Shown here piece after piece: positions 25,263 to 32,902 of a stretch of 45,222 bases of DNA. The position numbers and the translations under genes were made by a program. The stretch comes from an uncultured Bdellovibrio sp. Its GTDB lineage: Bacteria; Bdellovibrionota; Bdellovibrionia; Bdellovibrionales; Bdellovibrionaceae. A model generated the notes under the pieces. The model ran no database searches. It had not been told where the DNA came from and saw only the letters and a list, made by a program, of their open reading frames with translations. The first letter of the stretch is position 1. Each line of letters starts with the position of its first letter. The DNA is taken from NCBI RefSeq assembly GCF_946478835.1, contig NZ_CAMLDV010000007.1:1-45222 (forward strand). The letters run 5' to 3'.

Positions 25263-27532
25263 CGGAACCCCCAAAGACTTGAAAGAATGATGGCCAAAGA
25301 GCTCAAAGGCATTAAAATGGCCGCCATCATTGGGTTGATAAACCCCATCAATGCTAACGTTCCGCCAAGAGTATTATAGACAAGAGAAATAGTAAGATTG
25401 CGCACAAGCACGCGGCGTGTTTGTTTGGCCAGATTCATCAGATCAAACAAAGGAGAAAGTCCTCCGCGCATAAAGTAAATGTCAGCACTTTGTAAGCTTA
25501 AGTCGACACTTCCTTTGACTGCGATACCGACATCGGCGGACTGCAGGCTTAAAGAGTCATTGGCACCATCGCCGATCATGCAAGTGTCGGTGTATTTTTC
25601 AAGGATCGTTTTTTTATCTTCGGGAAAGAGCTCGCCATAGGTGTTCTCGCGGGAAATTCCGCAAGCGTCGGCGGCTTGTTGGGCGCGCGTTTTTTTATCA
25701 CCGGAAAGCAAAAAGCATTCTATGTTTTGACGCTGCAAGGCCTGTACGGAGGAGCGAGAATCACCACGAAGAGCGTCGATAAAGTAAATGCGTGCGACAC
25801 TTGTACCATCTTTTAACACTTCGATGCCGGATTCTACCTCGTGAGTGCTTTCTGCCAGATGACGAATTTCATAATGACATCCCTGAATATCACCATGCAC
25901 TCCACGGCCCAAAGTTTCTTGCACATTGGAAGCTTCAGTGACTTCTGAATTATGAGCCCAGGCTTTGCGAAGAGCAAAAGCCACGGGATGATAAGAAGCG
26001 GCTTCAAGGCCTAAAATTGCCCTTTTAAGATCTTCTGGAATATTCGAAGGCTCTGAATGAGAAATTTGCAAATTGCCTTCAGTGAGGGTGCCTGTTTTAT
26101 CAAAGAAAATATGACGAACTTTAAGAATGCGCTCAAGACTTGTGGCATCCTTTAGAAGTATTCCGAGTTTCTGAGCCTTCTTTAAAGCCAAACCGAAAGT
26201 CAAAGGCGAACCAAAAGCCAAGGCGCAAGGGCAGGCCAGGACAATCAATGCCAATGACCTATTAAAGGCTTCTGTCGGATTGACGCTCATGTATAAAAAG
26301 AAGAAAAGCAAAGCGATACTAAAAACTGTGACAATTAATTTTTGCGCGAGCTTATCGGACAGAGTAATAAAATGACTTTTTTGCAAAGCATTTTGATCAA
26401 GCTGCTTTAGAAGGATTCCAAGCTTGCTTTCGGTAAAAGGAACTTTCACGCGAACCAAGATTGATTCATCTAATACTTTTGTTCCAGCAAAGAGCGACAT
26501 GCCGCGGGAAAATATTTTTGGCAAAGATTCACCGTTAAATAAAGACATGTCTAAGTTCGCCTGCGAAGACTCCAATATGGAATCCGTCGGCAAAGTTTGA
26601 TGGCGCTGAATTTTTAAAAGATCACCGGGTTTAGCACTTGACCATGGAATGCTTTTTTCTTCGCCGTCTTCCATAAGAATGTACTTTTCAGTTTTGAAAA
26701 AAGACTGTACGCGTGTGGGAGAAAGATAATTCTGCTGCACTCTTTTTAGTAGATATCGAGCCGACAGAATAAAAAACATAAAGCTCGCCGTGCTATCATA
26801 ATAGATAGCGCCATCTTGCTTTACAAGGTTCACTGTTGAAAGTGCAAATCCCGAAAGCATCGCGACTGTGATGGGCAGATCGACATTCACCACTTGATAT
26901 TTCAAAGAATTCCAGGCGCCCTTATAAAAGGGTATAGCGCTGTAAAATAAAATAGGCAGGAACAGAAGAAAGCTTAAGAAATTAAAGACGTGAGCCCAAG
27001 TTCCCGCAAGTCCCGCATAAACGGGAATCACAAAAAGCATCGTGTTCCCGGCGCAGAATCCAGCCACGGCAATACGCTTAAGATGAGTGCGGTTTTCCTT
27101 CTTGTATTTTTCAACGATATTGTCTTGCGGTGAAAGCAAAGTGGGTTTGTATCCCAGCTCCTGAATAACGTGGGCCGTTTGTGCCAAAGAACCCGCATCA
27201 GAAATTTTGACAGCCACTGTAGACTGCCCGAAATTCACCCGGGCTTTTTCTACGTGTTCGTAAAACTGAGGAAGTTTTTCTAAAAGATGGACACAAGAGG
27301 AACAGTGCAGGCCTTCTGCAAAGAACAGAAAATTGAAATCGTCTTGATTTTTGTGGCGATAGAGATCGCGGAACTCTGGCTGATCTAAATAAGAAAACGG
27401 ATTTTGAGCGACGGCAAGAACTGGCATCTCTTTGACTTGCGTATCAAGAATTTCGCAAGCACGACAGCAGTACGCATCCCCTTGAGTAGGGATGCCGCAG
27501 TAGTTGCAATTTGTAGCCACGTTTAGGTCCAT
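25259..27532 (-). CDS. ccoI: Copper-transporting P1B-type ATPase for cbb3 oxidase assembly
   Basis: The protein has 757 residues. A Cys-rich N-terminus (CNYCG, CCRAC) and a metal-binding domain with Cys77-x-x-Cys80 (LHCSSC) precede eight membrane helices. CPC (residues 435-437, ACPCALAFG), the phosphorylated Asp478 (FFDKTGTLTEG) and the GDGANDSLSLQ hinge are present. The actuator loop reads NGES rather than the usual TGES. CcoI/FixI exports Cu+ for insertion into CcoN. It is the first gene of a chain of ccoI, ccoS, ccoNO, ccoQ, ccoP, ccoG and the TauE-like gene. Ribosome binding site ACGGAGA. Confidence 0.95.
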   Translation of the reverse strand: MDLNVATNCNYCGIPTQGDAYCCRACEILDTQVKEMPVLAVAQNPFSYLDQPEFRDLYRHKNQDDFNFLFFAEGLHCSSCVHLLEKLPQFYEHVEKARVNFGQSTVAVKISDAGSLAQTAHVIQELGYKPTLLSPQDNIVEKYKKENRTHLKRIAVAGFCAGNTMLFVIPVYAGLAGTWAHVFNFLSFLLFLPILFYSAIPFYKGAWNSLKYQVVNVDLPITVAMLSGFALSTVNLVKQDGAIYYDSTASFMFFILSARYLLKRVQQNYLSPTRVQSFFKTEKYILMEDGEEKSIPWSSAKPGDLLKIQRHQTLPTDSILESSQANLDMSLFNGESLPKIFSRGMSLFAGTKVLDESILVRVKVPFTESKLGILLKQLDQNALQKSHFITLSDKLAQKLIVTVFSIALLFFFLYMSVNPTEAFNRSLALIVLACPCALAFGSPLTFGLALKKAQKLGILLKDATSLERILKVRHIFFDKTGTLTEGNLQISHSEPSNIPEDLKRAILGLEAASYHPVAFALRKAWAHNSEVTEASNVQETLGRGVHGDIQGCHYEIRHLAESTHEVESGIEVLKDGTSVARIYFIDALRGDSRSSVQALQRQNIECFLLSGDKKTRAQQAADACGISRENTYGELFPEDKKTILEKYTDTCMIGDGANDSLSLQSADVGIAVKGSVDLSLQSADIYFMRGGLSPLFDLMNLAKQTRRVLVRNLTISLVYNTLGGTLALMGFINPMMAAILMPLSSLAIILSSLWGFR

Positions 27533-27552
27533 GTGCTGTCTCCGTTGTACCT

Positions 27553-27596
27553 ACTATCGATTTTTTAAAGGGTTATTTCTATGACGGACATCATAG
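27553..27596 (-). promoter_or_regulatory. Candidate Crp/Fnr-type site and promoter of the cco operon
   Basis: The palindrome TATGA-N6-TCATA (27580-27595, extended by C and G to 27579-27596) has the exact spacing of Crp/Fnr sites (TGTGA-N6-TCACA; TTGAT-N4-ATCAA). On the minus strand GATAGT (27553-27558) is a possible -10, placing the transcription start near 27546. The palindrome centre is then 41.5 bp upstream, as in class II activated promoters. There is no -35 hexamer. Confidence 0.5.
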
Positions 27597-27687
27597 TCTT
27601 GGTAAATATGAGGACGAAATAAATATTTTTTTACACCGGGAGGGTGGAAGGGTGCTGCAAATTGTTGCGCAATTAAATACTTCTAGA

Positions 27688-28389
27688 CTAGCGGACGTCG
27701 GCGCGCTCGCGCAGTTTTTCTTTAGAAAGAATGCGAATACTCCGTCCGTCGGTTTGGTCGATGAGGCCTTCTTTCTCAAACTGAGAAAGAGTACGAATTA
27801 CAGTCTCGGGAGTCGTCCCGGCCCATTGAGCGATTTCTCGACGAGTCCAGTTTTGGTGCGAGAAGTGATCTTGGAGGAATAAAAGCGCTTCGGCAATTCT
27901 TTCTGAAGCTCCTTTATCCATTTGATCCATCCACTTTTCTTCCGCCATACGGAGATCTTTAGAAATGTGCGACAAAAGTTTCATCGCAAGGTCCGGATGG
28001 GTCTTAAAGATATTCATGATTTCTGCCTTCGGAAGAAAGCAAAGTTCACAGTCTTCAACTGCGACGGCCGAAGCGTGATAGGGTTCACCAGCAAAAAGAG
28101 AACGGTATCCCAAAGCTCCGCCGGCGCCGATCATGCGCAAAGTATGGGCTCCGCCAGAAGCCGAAGTTACTTCGAGCTTTACCAAGCCTGATTGAATCGT
28201 GAAAATTCCCAAAGGGTCATTGCCAGCGTAAAAAATCACCTGACCCGCCTTATAACGGCAAGTGACACGTGCTTTTTCAATCATCAAAAGTACATCTGGT
28301 GAAGAACACAAAAGACTATCAAAACGCATTCCGCAGGATTGGCAGGACGAATTGTGTGTAGGTGTAGGACAGTCTCGTTTCGTTGACAT
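27688..28389 (-). CDS. FNR-type Crp-family transcription regulator
   Basis: The protein has 233 residues: a cyclic-nucleotide-binding-like beta-roll, dimer helix and a Crp-type helix-turn-helix (WTRREIAQWAGTTPETVIRTLSQF). N-terminal cysteines Cys7, Cys16, Cys19 and Cys28 and an internal Cys117 (at the place of E. coli FNR Cys122) suggest a [4Fe-4S] oxygen sensor; the third spacing (C19-x8-C28) differs from E. coli (x5). The recognition helix reads E-T-V-I-R; the Glu and Arg match positions used by Crp and FNR to read GA. It probably regulates the adjacent cco operon. It lies 15 bp behind the 340-residue gene. Confidence 0.88.
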   Translation of the reverse strand: MSTKRDCPTPTHNSSCQSCGMRFDSLLCSSPDVLLMIEKARVTCRYKAGQVIFYAGNDPLGIFTIQSGLVKLEVTSASGGAHTLRMIGAGGALGYRSLFAGEPYHASAVAVEDCELCFLPKAEIMNIFKTHPDLAMKLLSHISKDLRMAEEKWMDQMDKGASERIAEALLFLQDHFSHQNWTRREIAQWAGTTPETVIRTLSQFEKEGLIDQTDGRSIRILSKEKLRERADVR

Positions 28390-28404
28390 ATAAAGATAAT
28401 AGTA

Positions 28405-29427
28405 TCAAACAAAAGTACTTTCGTCACTGAAGTTTCTCTCGGCTCGAGAAAGAGCCAGGTGCAACATTTCACTGTCGGCGAGACCTTTGTAGAGAGGTGT
28501 GTTAAGACGATAAGCCGCCTCCAGAGCGGCTTGCGGGAAACACCAAGGATCCAAAATCGCTTTAAACAGCTTTAAAAACTCCGTCTCAACTTGAGGAGGC
28601 AAAGGAGTATTCATGGCGACACTTTCCCGACGTTTGAAATACCCCAATAAAATCGCTTTCAAAGTCTTCAGTAAATGCAATGGTACCGAATTCATATCCG
28701 ACATTAAATAGTGAAACTCACCTTTAAAGGTGATATCGCCCGAGAGCATTTTTTGAATTTCCGGAAGTTTCTCAACCACGAGAAGTTTTTGGCAAAAGTG
28801 AATCTGCGCTTGAGCTTTGACGGGGTCCGCAAAAAAATGATCGGCGTGAATCAGGTCGTGAACGATAAAACCCAAAACATCGCGACCTTCTTCCACGAAA
28901 TGACAGATTTCATTTTCTTGAATCAACATGCTGATACAACGCAACCCCTGGGCCTGCATTTCCAGAACTTCTTCGGGAGTGGGCACTGTTGTCAGAAGAC
29001 GCAAAGGATAACGTCCCGAACTCCAGGCACTTAAAGACTGCTGAACTGAAAGTGGAATGGACCGCCAGCTCATGGAGCAAAAGTGTTCAACAAAGGAAGC
29101 TGAACTGTTCAACCTTTGTAGAGATTTCGAATCACGCAAAGAAGCGGGCAGTGAGTTTTGTAGAACGCTTAAGATTTTTTCTGACGAAACGGCGTTTTGG
29201 CTTTTGTCACGGTCTAAAATTTCGTTATGGACTCCACCTAAAAAATCTTTAGGTCGACGGAGAAACGCAAAAGTCAGGATGTAGGCACTGGCCATTTCGA
29301 CATCATTAAGGCTTCCCGTGCGCCAGAGTTGTAAAAAACTTTGCAAACACTGAAAAGCCAATGGCCCCTGATTTTTTAAAAATTCATCGTCCAAGAGGCG
29401 ATGGCGAAAACGACCGGCACGTAACAT
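28405..29427 (-). CDS. Unrecognised 340-residue protein upstream of the FNR-type regulator
   Basis: I do not recognise the family. The protein is soluble, helical and Leu-rich, without a signal peptide or membrane segment. Residues about 185-200 contain GRDVLGFIVHDLIHADHFF, whose two His and two Asp could form a metal site; other cysteines are scattered. The stop codon lies 15 bp before the FNR-type regulator start, with both on the minus strand, so they are likely one unit. This points to a possible partner in oxygen or redox sensing, but this is inference from position alone. Confidence 0.7.
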   Translation of the reverse strand: MLRAGRFRHRLLDDEFLKNQGPLAFQCLQSFLQLWRTGSLNDVEMASAYILTFAFLRRPKDFLGGVHNEILDRDKSQNAVSSEKILSVLQNSLPASLRDSKSLQRLNSSASFVEHFCSMSWRSIPLSVQQSLSAWSSGRYPLRLLTTVPTPEEVLEMQAQGLRCISMLIQENEICHFVEEGRDVLGFIVHDLIHADHFFADPVKAQAQIHFCQKLLVVEKLPEIQKMLSGDITFKGEFHYLMSDMNSVPLHLLKTLKAILLGYFKRRESVAMNTPLPPQVETEFLKLFKAILDPWCFPQAALEAAYRLNTPLYKGLADSEMLHLALSRAERNFSDESTFV

Positions 29428-29475
29428 AATCTCTGTTGTATTTAAATCCTTAACGGAAGTCTAACAAATTACTCG

Positions 29476-29504
29476 TTGCCAACCGCGCCGAGGCCGCATC
29501 TAAT
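29476..29504 (+). promoter_or_regulatory. Sigma70-like promoter of the HNH nuclease gene
   Basis: TTGCCA (29476-29481), 17-bp spacer, TCTAAT (29499-29504): each hexamer matches five of six consensus bases. Transcription would begin near 29511, giving a leader of about 30 nt. Confidence 0.62.
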
Positions 29505-29542
29505 TAAGTAAAACAACAACTTCCTAGGGATTGGGAGACTTC

Positions 29543-30388
29543 ATGAAGACCTTGCTTCTGATGATCATGTTGCTTGTCGTGTCTGTATCAAACGCCGCCA
29601 CAGACACATTGGGAAACCCGCGGTTCGATGAGTTTTACACCGTGAAAGAGCAAGTGGTGAAAAGCCACGAAGCCGACACTCCTTCTGTCAATCCCGCCGA
29701 TATAGCTCAATCCCTCTGGTCCGACGCTGAAAGCCTCTACGAATTAGCCGTAAAAATTTATTCTTTGATTGATTTCGATTATCACCATGAAAAATACGGT
29801 GACGTGAACGAACCCTACAACCGTCAAAAACATTTCGGCACTTGGGTGAACGACCGTCGCGATAACACTTGCTACAACACGCGCGCAAAGGTCTTAATTC
29901 GTGACTCTTCGGTTCCTGTGGATTTCCGCACAAACGGTTGCACGGTTTCTTCTGGTAAGTGGAGCGATCCTTATGGTGGTCGTGATTACACGAATGCGGG
30001 TGACATGCAAATTGATCACTTTGTACCTCTGAAAAATGCTTACATCAGTGGCGCTTATAAGTGGAACGGACAAAAGCGCTGCCTTTACGCGAACTTTCTT
30101 GGTAACGATTTCCACCTTCTTGCGGTTTATGGAAAAGAAAATACTTCGAAGAGTGATAAAACTCCAGAAGGTTACATGCCTCCCAATACAGCTTATCAAT
30201 GCCAGTACATTGCGCAGTGGTTGAAGGTGAAATTGATTTGGTCTTTGGGACTCACGCCTCCAGAAAAAGAGACGGTGCTTGAGCTTCTTCGCACGAACCA
30301 CTGTGACTTGAATAAAATGACTTACAGTGTGCAAGAATTAGATCAGCAAAGACGTTTTATTGCTGACAACATGAACCTCTGTCAGTAA
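29543..30388 (+). CDS. Secreted HNH-family (DUF1524-like) nuclease
   Basis: The protein has 281 residues from the ATG at 29543, chosen for GGGAG 7 nt upstream and a signal peptide that starts there (KTLLLMIMLLVVSVSNA). The catalytic part is DUF1524/HNH-like: MQIDHFVPLKNAY (Asp158, His159), then a KWNGQKR helix, FHLLAVYGKENTSKSDKTPEGYMPP with the second His and the Asn/Lys that close the metal site. Several cysteines probably form disulfides in the periplasm or outside. Homologues hydrolyse DNA. In a predator it could digest prey DNA. A promoter lies just upstream. The gene is followed after 9 bp by an ADP-ribosylglycohydrolase. Confidence 0.88.
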   Translation: MKTLLLMIMLLVVSVSNAATDTLGNPRFDEFYTVKEQVVKSHEADTPSVNPADIAQSLWSDAESLYELAVKIYSLIDFDYHHEKYGDVNEPYNRQKHFGTWVNDRRDNTCYNTRAKVLIRDSSVPVDFRTNGCTVSSGKWSDPYGGRDYTNAGDMQIDHFVPLKNAYISGAYKWNGQKRCLYANFLGNDFHLLAVYGKENTSKSDKTPEGYMPPNTAYQCQYIAQWLKVKLIWSLGLTPPEKETVLELLRTNHCDLNKMTYSVQELDQQRRFIADNMNLCQ

Positions 30389-30397
30389 TCAGAGGGA

Positions 30398-31309
30398 ATG
30401 AAGTATTCTCATCAAAAAGTTCTAGGGATGTTATGGGGGCTGCACGCGGGAGATTCTCTCGGAGCTCCTTTTGAATTTTTACCACCGTCACCCGTATGGC
30501 ATTTCCATACAGAGATTGTGGGCGGAGGATTTTTTCGCTGGAAGGCGGGCGAGGCTACTGACGATACGGATCTCATGCTCTGTGTTTTGCGTGCTATTGA
30601 AAGTCCTGAGCGAATTTCCTTTGATACTCTAAAAACAGAAATGCTGAAGTGGTTTGACAGTCGGCCTCCCGATATTGGCACGACGACGATTCGCGGTTTA
30701 CGAAACTTAAAGGCGGGTCTGCCGCTTCGCCTTTGCGGCTACGTGGATAATAAGTTTCAGGGCAATGGTTCACTTATGCGCGTGGCTCCGCTCTGTTTAT
30801 TAAACGATGATGCTGTAGGTACTTATCAAGGTGGCTTTATCTATTCACTAGAAGAAATCATCGAGACACAAACAAAAATGACTCATGGGCATCAAAACTG
30901 CGTGAATAGCGATCGTGTTTTAATCGCGGCTTTAAAAAGTGCGCTTGATGGAAATTCCAAAGAAGTGATTTTCGCTGCGGCTTTAAAAGAAGCAGAGAAG
31001 GTTTCAAAGCTTATTGCAGAAAAACTAAAAAAAATTCCAACAACATCTTGGGAAGAACTTTCCACATCAGGATTTTGCGTTGATACATTGTGCGCCGGGC
31101 TTTGGGCCTTTACGAAATTTAACACACTGGAAGATGCGCTGATTGCTGTGATCAACCGCGGTGATGACTCGGATTCTTGCGGTGCTGTGGCGGGAGCGCT
31201 TTGTGGTGCTTACTATGGAGCCTCAGCGATTCCAGCGCGTTGGCTTGAGAAATTAGAGATGCGAGAAGAGATTCTCTCGCTTTTACTCAATGCAAAATTA
31301 ACGCATTGA
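30398..31309 (+). CDS. ADP-ribosylglycohydrolase (DraG/ARH-like)
   Basis: The protein has 303 residues with the full metal-binding framework of the ADP-ribosylglycohydrolase family: GDSLGAPFE near the N-terminus, EATDDTDLML (residues 52-61), GNGSLMRVAPL, and GDDSDSCGAVAGALCG near the C-terminus. These Asp and Glu/Thr residues bind two Mg2+ or Mn2+. Such enzymes remove ADP-ribose from proteins, nucleic acids or small molecules. There is no signal peptide, so it is cytoplasmic. It starts 9 bp after the secreted nuclease stop, with ribosome binding site GAGGG directly before the ATG; the pair may be co-transcribed. Confidence 0.9.
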   Translation: MKYSHQKVLGMLWGLHAGDSLGAPFEFLPPSPVWHFHTEIVGGGFFRWKAGEATDDTDLMLCVLRAIESPERISFDTLKTEMLKWFDSRPPDIGTTTIRGLRNLKAGLPLRLCGYVDNKFQGNGSLMRVAPLCLLNDDAVGTYQGGFIYSLEEIIETQTKMTHGHQNCVNSDRVLIAALKSALDGNSKEVIFAAALKEAEKVSKLIAEKLKKIPTTSWEELSTSGFCVDTLCAGLWAFTKFNTLEDALIAVINRGDDSDSCGAVAGALCGAYYGASAIPARWLEKLEMREEILSLLLNAKLTH

Positions 31310-31356
31310 GTTCGGTTCTGTTTGGAGCTCTTTCCAAAATTGTTTAGTATGTGGGG

Positions 31357-32646
31357 ATGACATACACAACGATTGAACTTATAGGCGCGATATTTTTTGG
31401 TTTGGCAGTGGTGCACACATTCATGGTGGGACGTATCCTGCAATGGGCCCATCATTTTCCAAAACACTCTTTGTGGAATAATGTTCTTCATCTTTTAGGT
31501 GAAATCGAAGCAGTCTTTGCAATCTGGGCTGCACTTTTCATGATCATTTATATTTCTCTTGAAGGTTGGGGTGCTGCGATTGCCTATCAGAACTCCTTAA
31601 ACTTCATGGAGCCGTTCTTTATTTTCGCAATCATGGTGGTGTGTTCAACACGACCTGTTCTGGCGGCGGCTCGGCAGGGGATTTTGTTTTTAAGCACGGC
31701 GATTCAAAAAATTTTTAGAACTCCTGCGGTTCTCACAGATCTTGCGGTGGTTTTAATTCTTGGCCCATTGTCAGGAAGTTTTATCACCGAACCTGCGGCA
31801 ATGACGGTGACAGCATTTATGCTCAATTCCATGTTGCACAAAGAATCTAATAAATTGATTTATGCTTTGATTGCCGTTCTTTTCGTGAACGTTTCTATTG
31901 GGGGAGCACTGACTCCCTTTGCAGCTCCGCCGATTTTAATGGTGGCGCACAAATGGAGTTGGGATTTTACGTTTATCCTGACTCATTTTGGCTGGAAGAG
32001 CACAATTGCAGTTGTGGTAAATACGATCGCCTTGGTTTTATATTTCCGTCGCGAATTTGCCACGAGCTGTATCACTTTGCGTGATGTAGAAAAACGTTTG
32101 CACGGATCCCAAGCTGGAATTCCATTTCCTGTGACGTTGGTCCATTTAATTTTCCTCGCGGGTATTGTTGTGACAAGCCACCATCAAAACGCCTTCTTAG
32201 GAATTTTCTTGCTCTTCTTAGGAGTCGCAACTGTCACTCAACGTTATCAAGATACTTTGCGCCTCAAAGAAAGTCTTTTGGTTTCTATGTTCTTAGGTGG
32301 AATCATTCAGTTCGGAGCGTTCCAAAAATGGTGGTTGGCACCACTTTTAGGAAACATGAGTGATCTGCTTTTGTTTAAAGGAGCGGTGGGATTGACTGCA
32401 ATTACTGACAATGCCGCACTTACTTATTTAGGTTCTCAGGTCGAGGGTTTAAGTGAAGCCAGCAAATACGCTCTGGTCGCGGGAGCTATCGCGGGCGGGG
32501 GGCTGACGATCATTGCCAACGCGCCAAACGCGGCAGGTTATTCGATTCTCAGTCATAAATTCCCCGGAGGAATCAAGCCTTTGAACTTGTTGATTGCAGC
32601 TCTCATTCCTACAGCCGTCGCGATTTTCTGTCTTTGGGTTCTTTAA
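31357..32646 (+). CDS. Putative Na+/H+ antiporter-like membrane protein
   Basis: The product has 429 residues from the ATG at 31357; a GTG two codons upstream is also possible and neither has a good ribosome binding site. It has about ten to twelve hydrophobic helices. The features that stand out are SGSFITEPAAMT, NVSIGGALTPFAAPPILM and ITDNAALTYLGSQ, with a GGGLTIIANAPNAAGY loop. I associate this pattern with the putative Na+/H+ antiporter family PF07399, part of the ion-transporter superfamily, but cannot verify it. A role in ion or pH balance is inferred. Confidence 0.8.
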   Translation: MTYTTIELIGAIFFGLAVVHTFMVGRILQWAHHFPKHSLWNNVLHLLGEIEAVFAIWAALFMIIYISLEGWGAAIAYQNSLNFMEPFFIFAIMVVCSTRPVLAAARQGILFLSTAIQKIFRTPAVLTDLAVVLILGPLSGSFITEPAAMTVTAFMLNSMLHKESNKLIYALIAVLFVNVSIGGALTPFAAPPILMVAHKWSWDFTFILTHFGWKSTIAVVVNTIALVLYFRREFATSCITLRDVEKRLHGSQAGIPFPVTLVHLIFLAGIVVTSHHQNAFLGIFLLFLGVATVTQRYQDTLRLKESLLVSMFLGGIIQFGAFQKWWLAPLLGNMSDLLLFKGAVGLTAITDNAALTYLGSQVEGLSEASKYALVAGAIAGGGLTIIANAPNAAGYSILSHKFPGGIKPLNLLIAALIPTAVAIFCLWVL

Positions 32647-32666
32647 CAGCTTTTTGAATGCCAAGT

Positions 32667-32703
32667 CCCTCTTAAATATTTTTCTTTTTTCTTTTTAAGA
32701 GGG
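32667..32703 (+). terminator. Inverted repeat after the antiporter gene, possible terminator
   Basis: CCCTCTTAAA (32667-32676) pairs perfectly with TTTAAGAGGG (32694-32703) across a T-rich 17-nt loop. No T tract follows on the plus strand, so it is not a standard rho-independent terminator. It ends just before the -35 of the micro-ORF promoter. Confidence 0.45.
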
Positions 32704-32705
32704 GC

Positions 32706-32734
32706 TAGACAAAGCATTTTTCTTTGTTTACGCT
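32706..32734 (+). promoter_or_regulatory. Sigma70-like promoter of the 17-codon ORF
   Basis: TAGACA (32706-32711), a 17-bp spacer and TACGCT (32729-32734). Transcription would start near 32741, about 26 nt before the micro-ORF ATG and 160 nt before the ABC transporter start. Confidence 0.55.
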
Positions 32735-32766
32735 TAAAAAATCTCACACGTAAGAAGGAGGTCATC

Positions 32767-32820
32767 ATGATTATGAATACTATGATTTCAATGATGGTAC
32801 TTCTTCTGTCCCAAAAATAA
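32767..32820 (+). CDS. 17-residue methionine-rich micro-ORF
   Basis: ATG at 32767 has a perfect ribosome binding site AAGGAGG 5 nt upstream, and a promoter precedes it. The predicted peptide MIMNTMISMMVLLLSQK is hydrophobic and has five Met in 17 residues; the hydrophobic stretch is too short to span a membrane fully but could insert. It ends in TAA, 82 bp before the ABC transporter start. It could be a membrane micropeptide (compare the Ibs-type toxins, similar size) or a leader peptide controlling the transporter. Nothing in the sequence decides between them. Confidence 0.55.
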   Translation: MIMNTMISMMVLLLSQK

Positions 32821-32902
32821 GATCCTCGTTCAACCCGACGTAAAGATCTGAATACAAATATATATAGTTATTTAATGCTCGTTAGAGCAGTTATGGATTC
32901 TT

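Noticed and set aside
29894..30334. A 146-codon minus-strand frame over the HNH nuclease gene
   Set aside because: The plus-strand product has a signal peptide and a full DUF1524-like active site, while this frame is antisense and Arg/Ile-rich without motifs.
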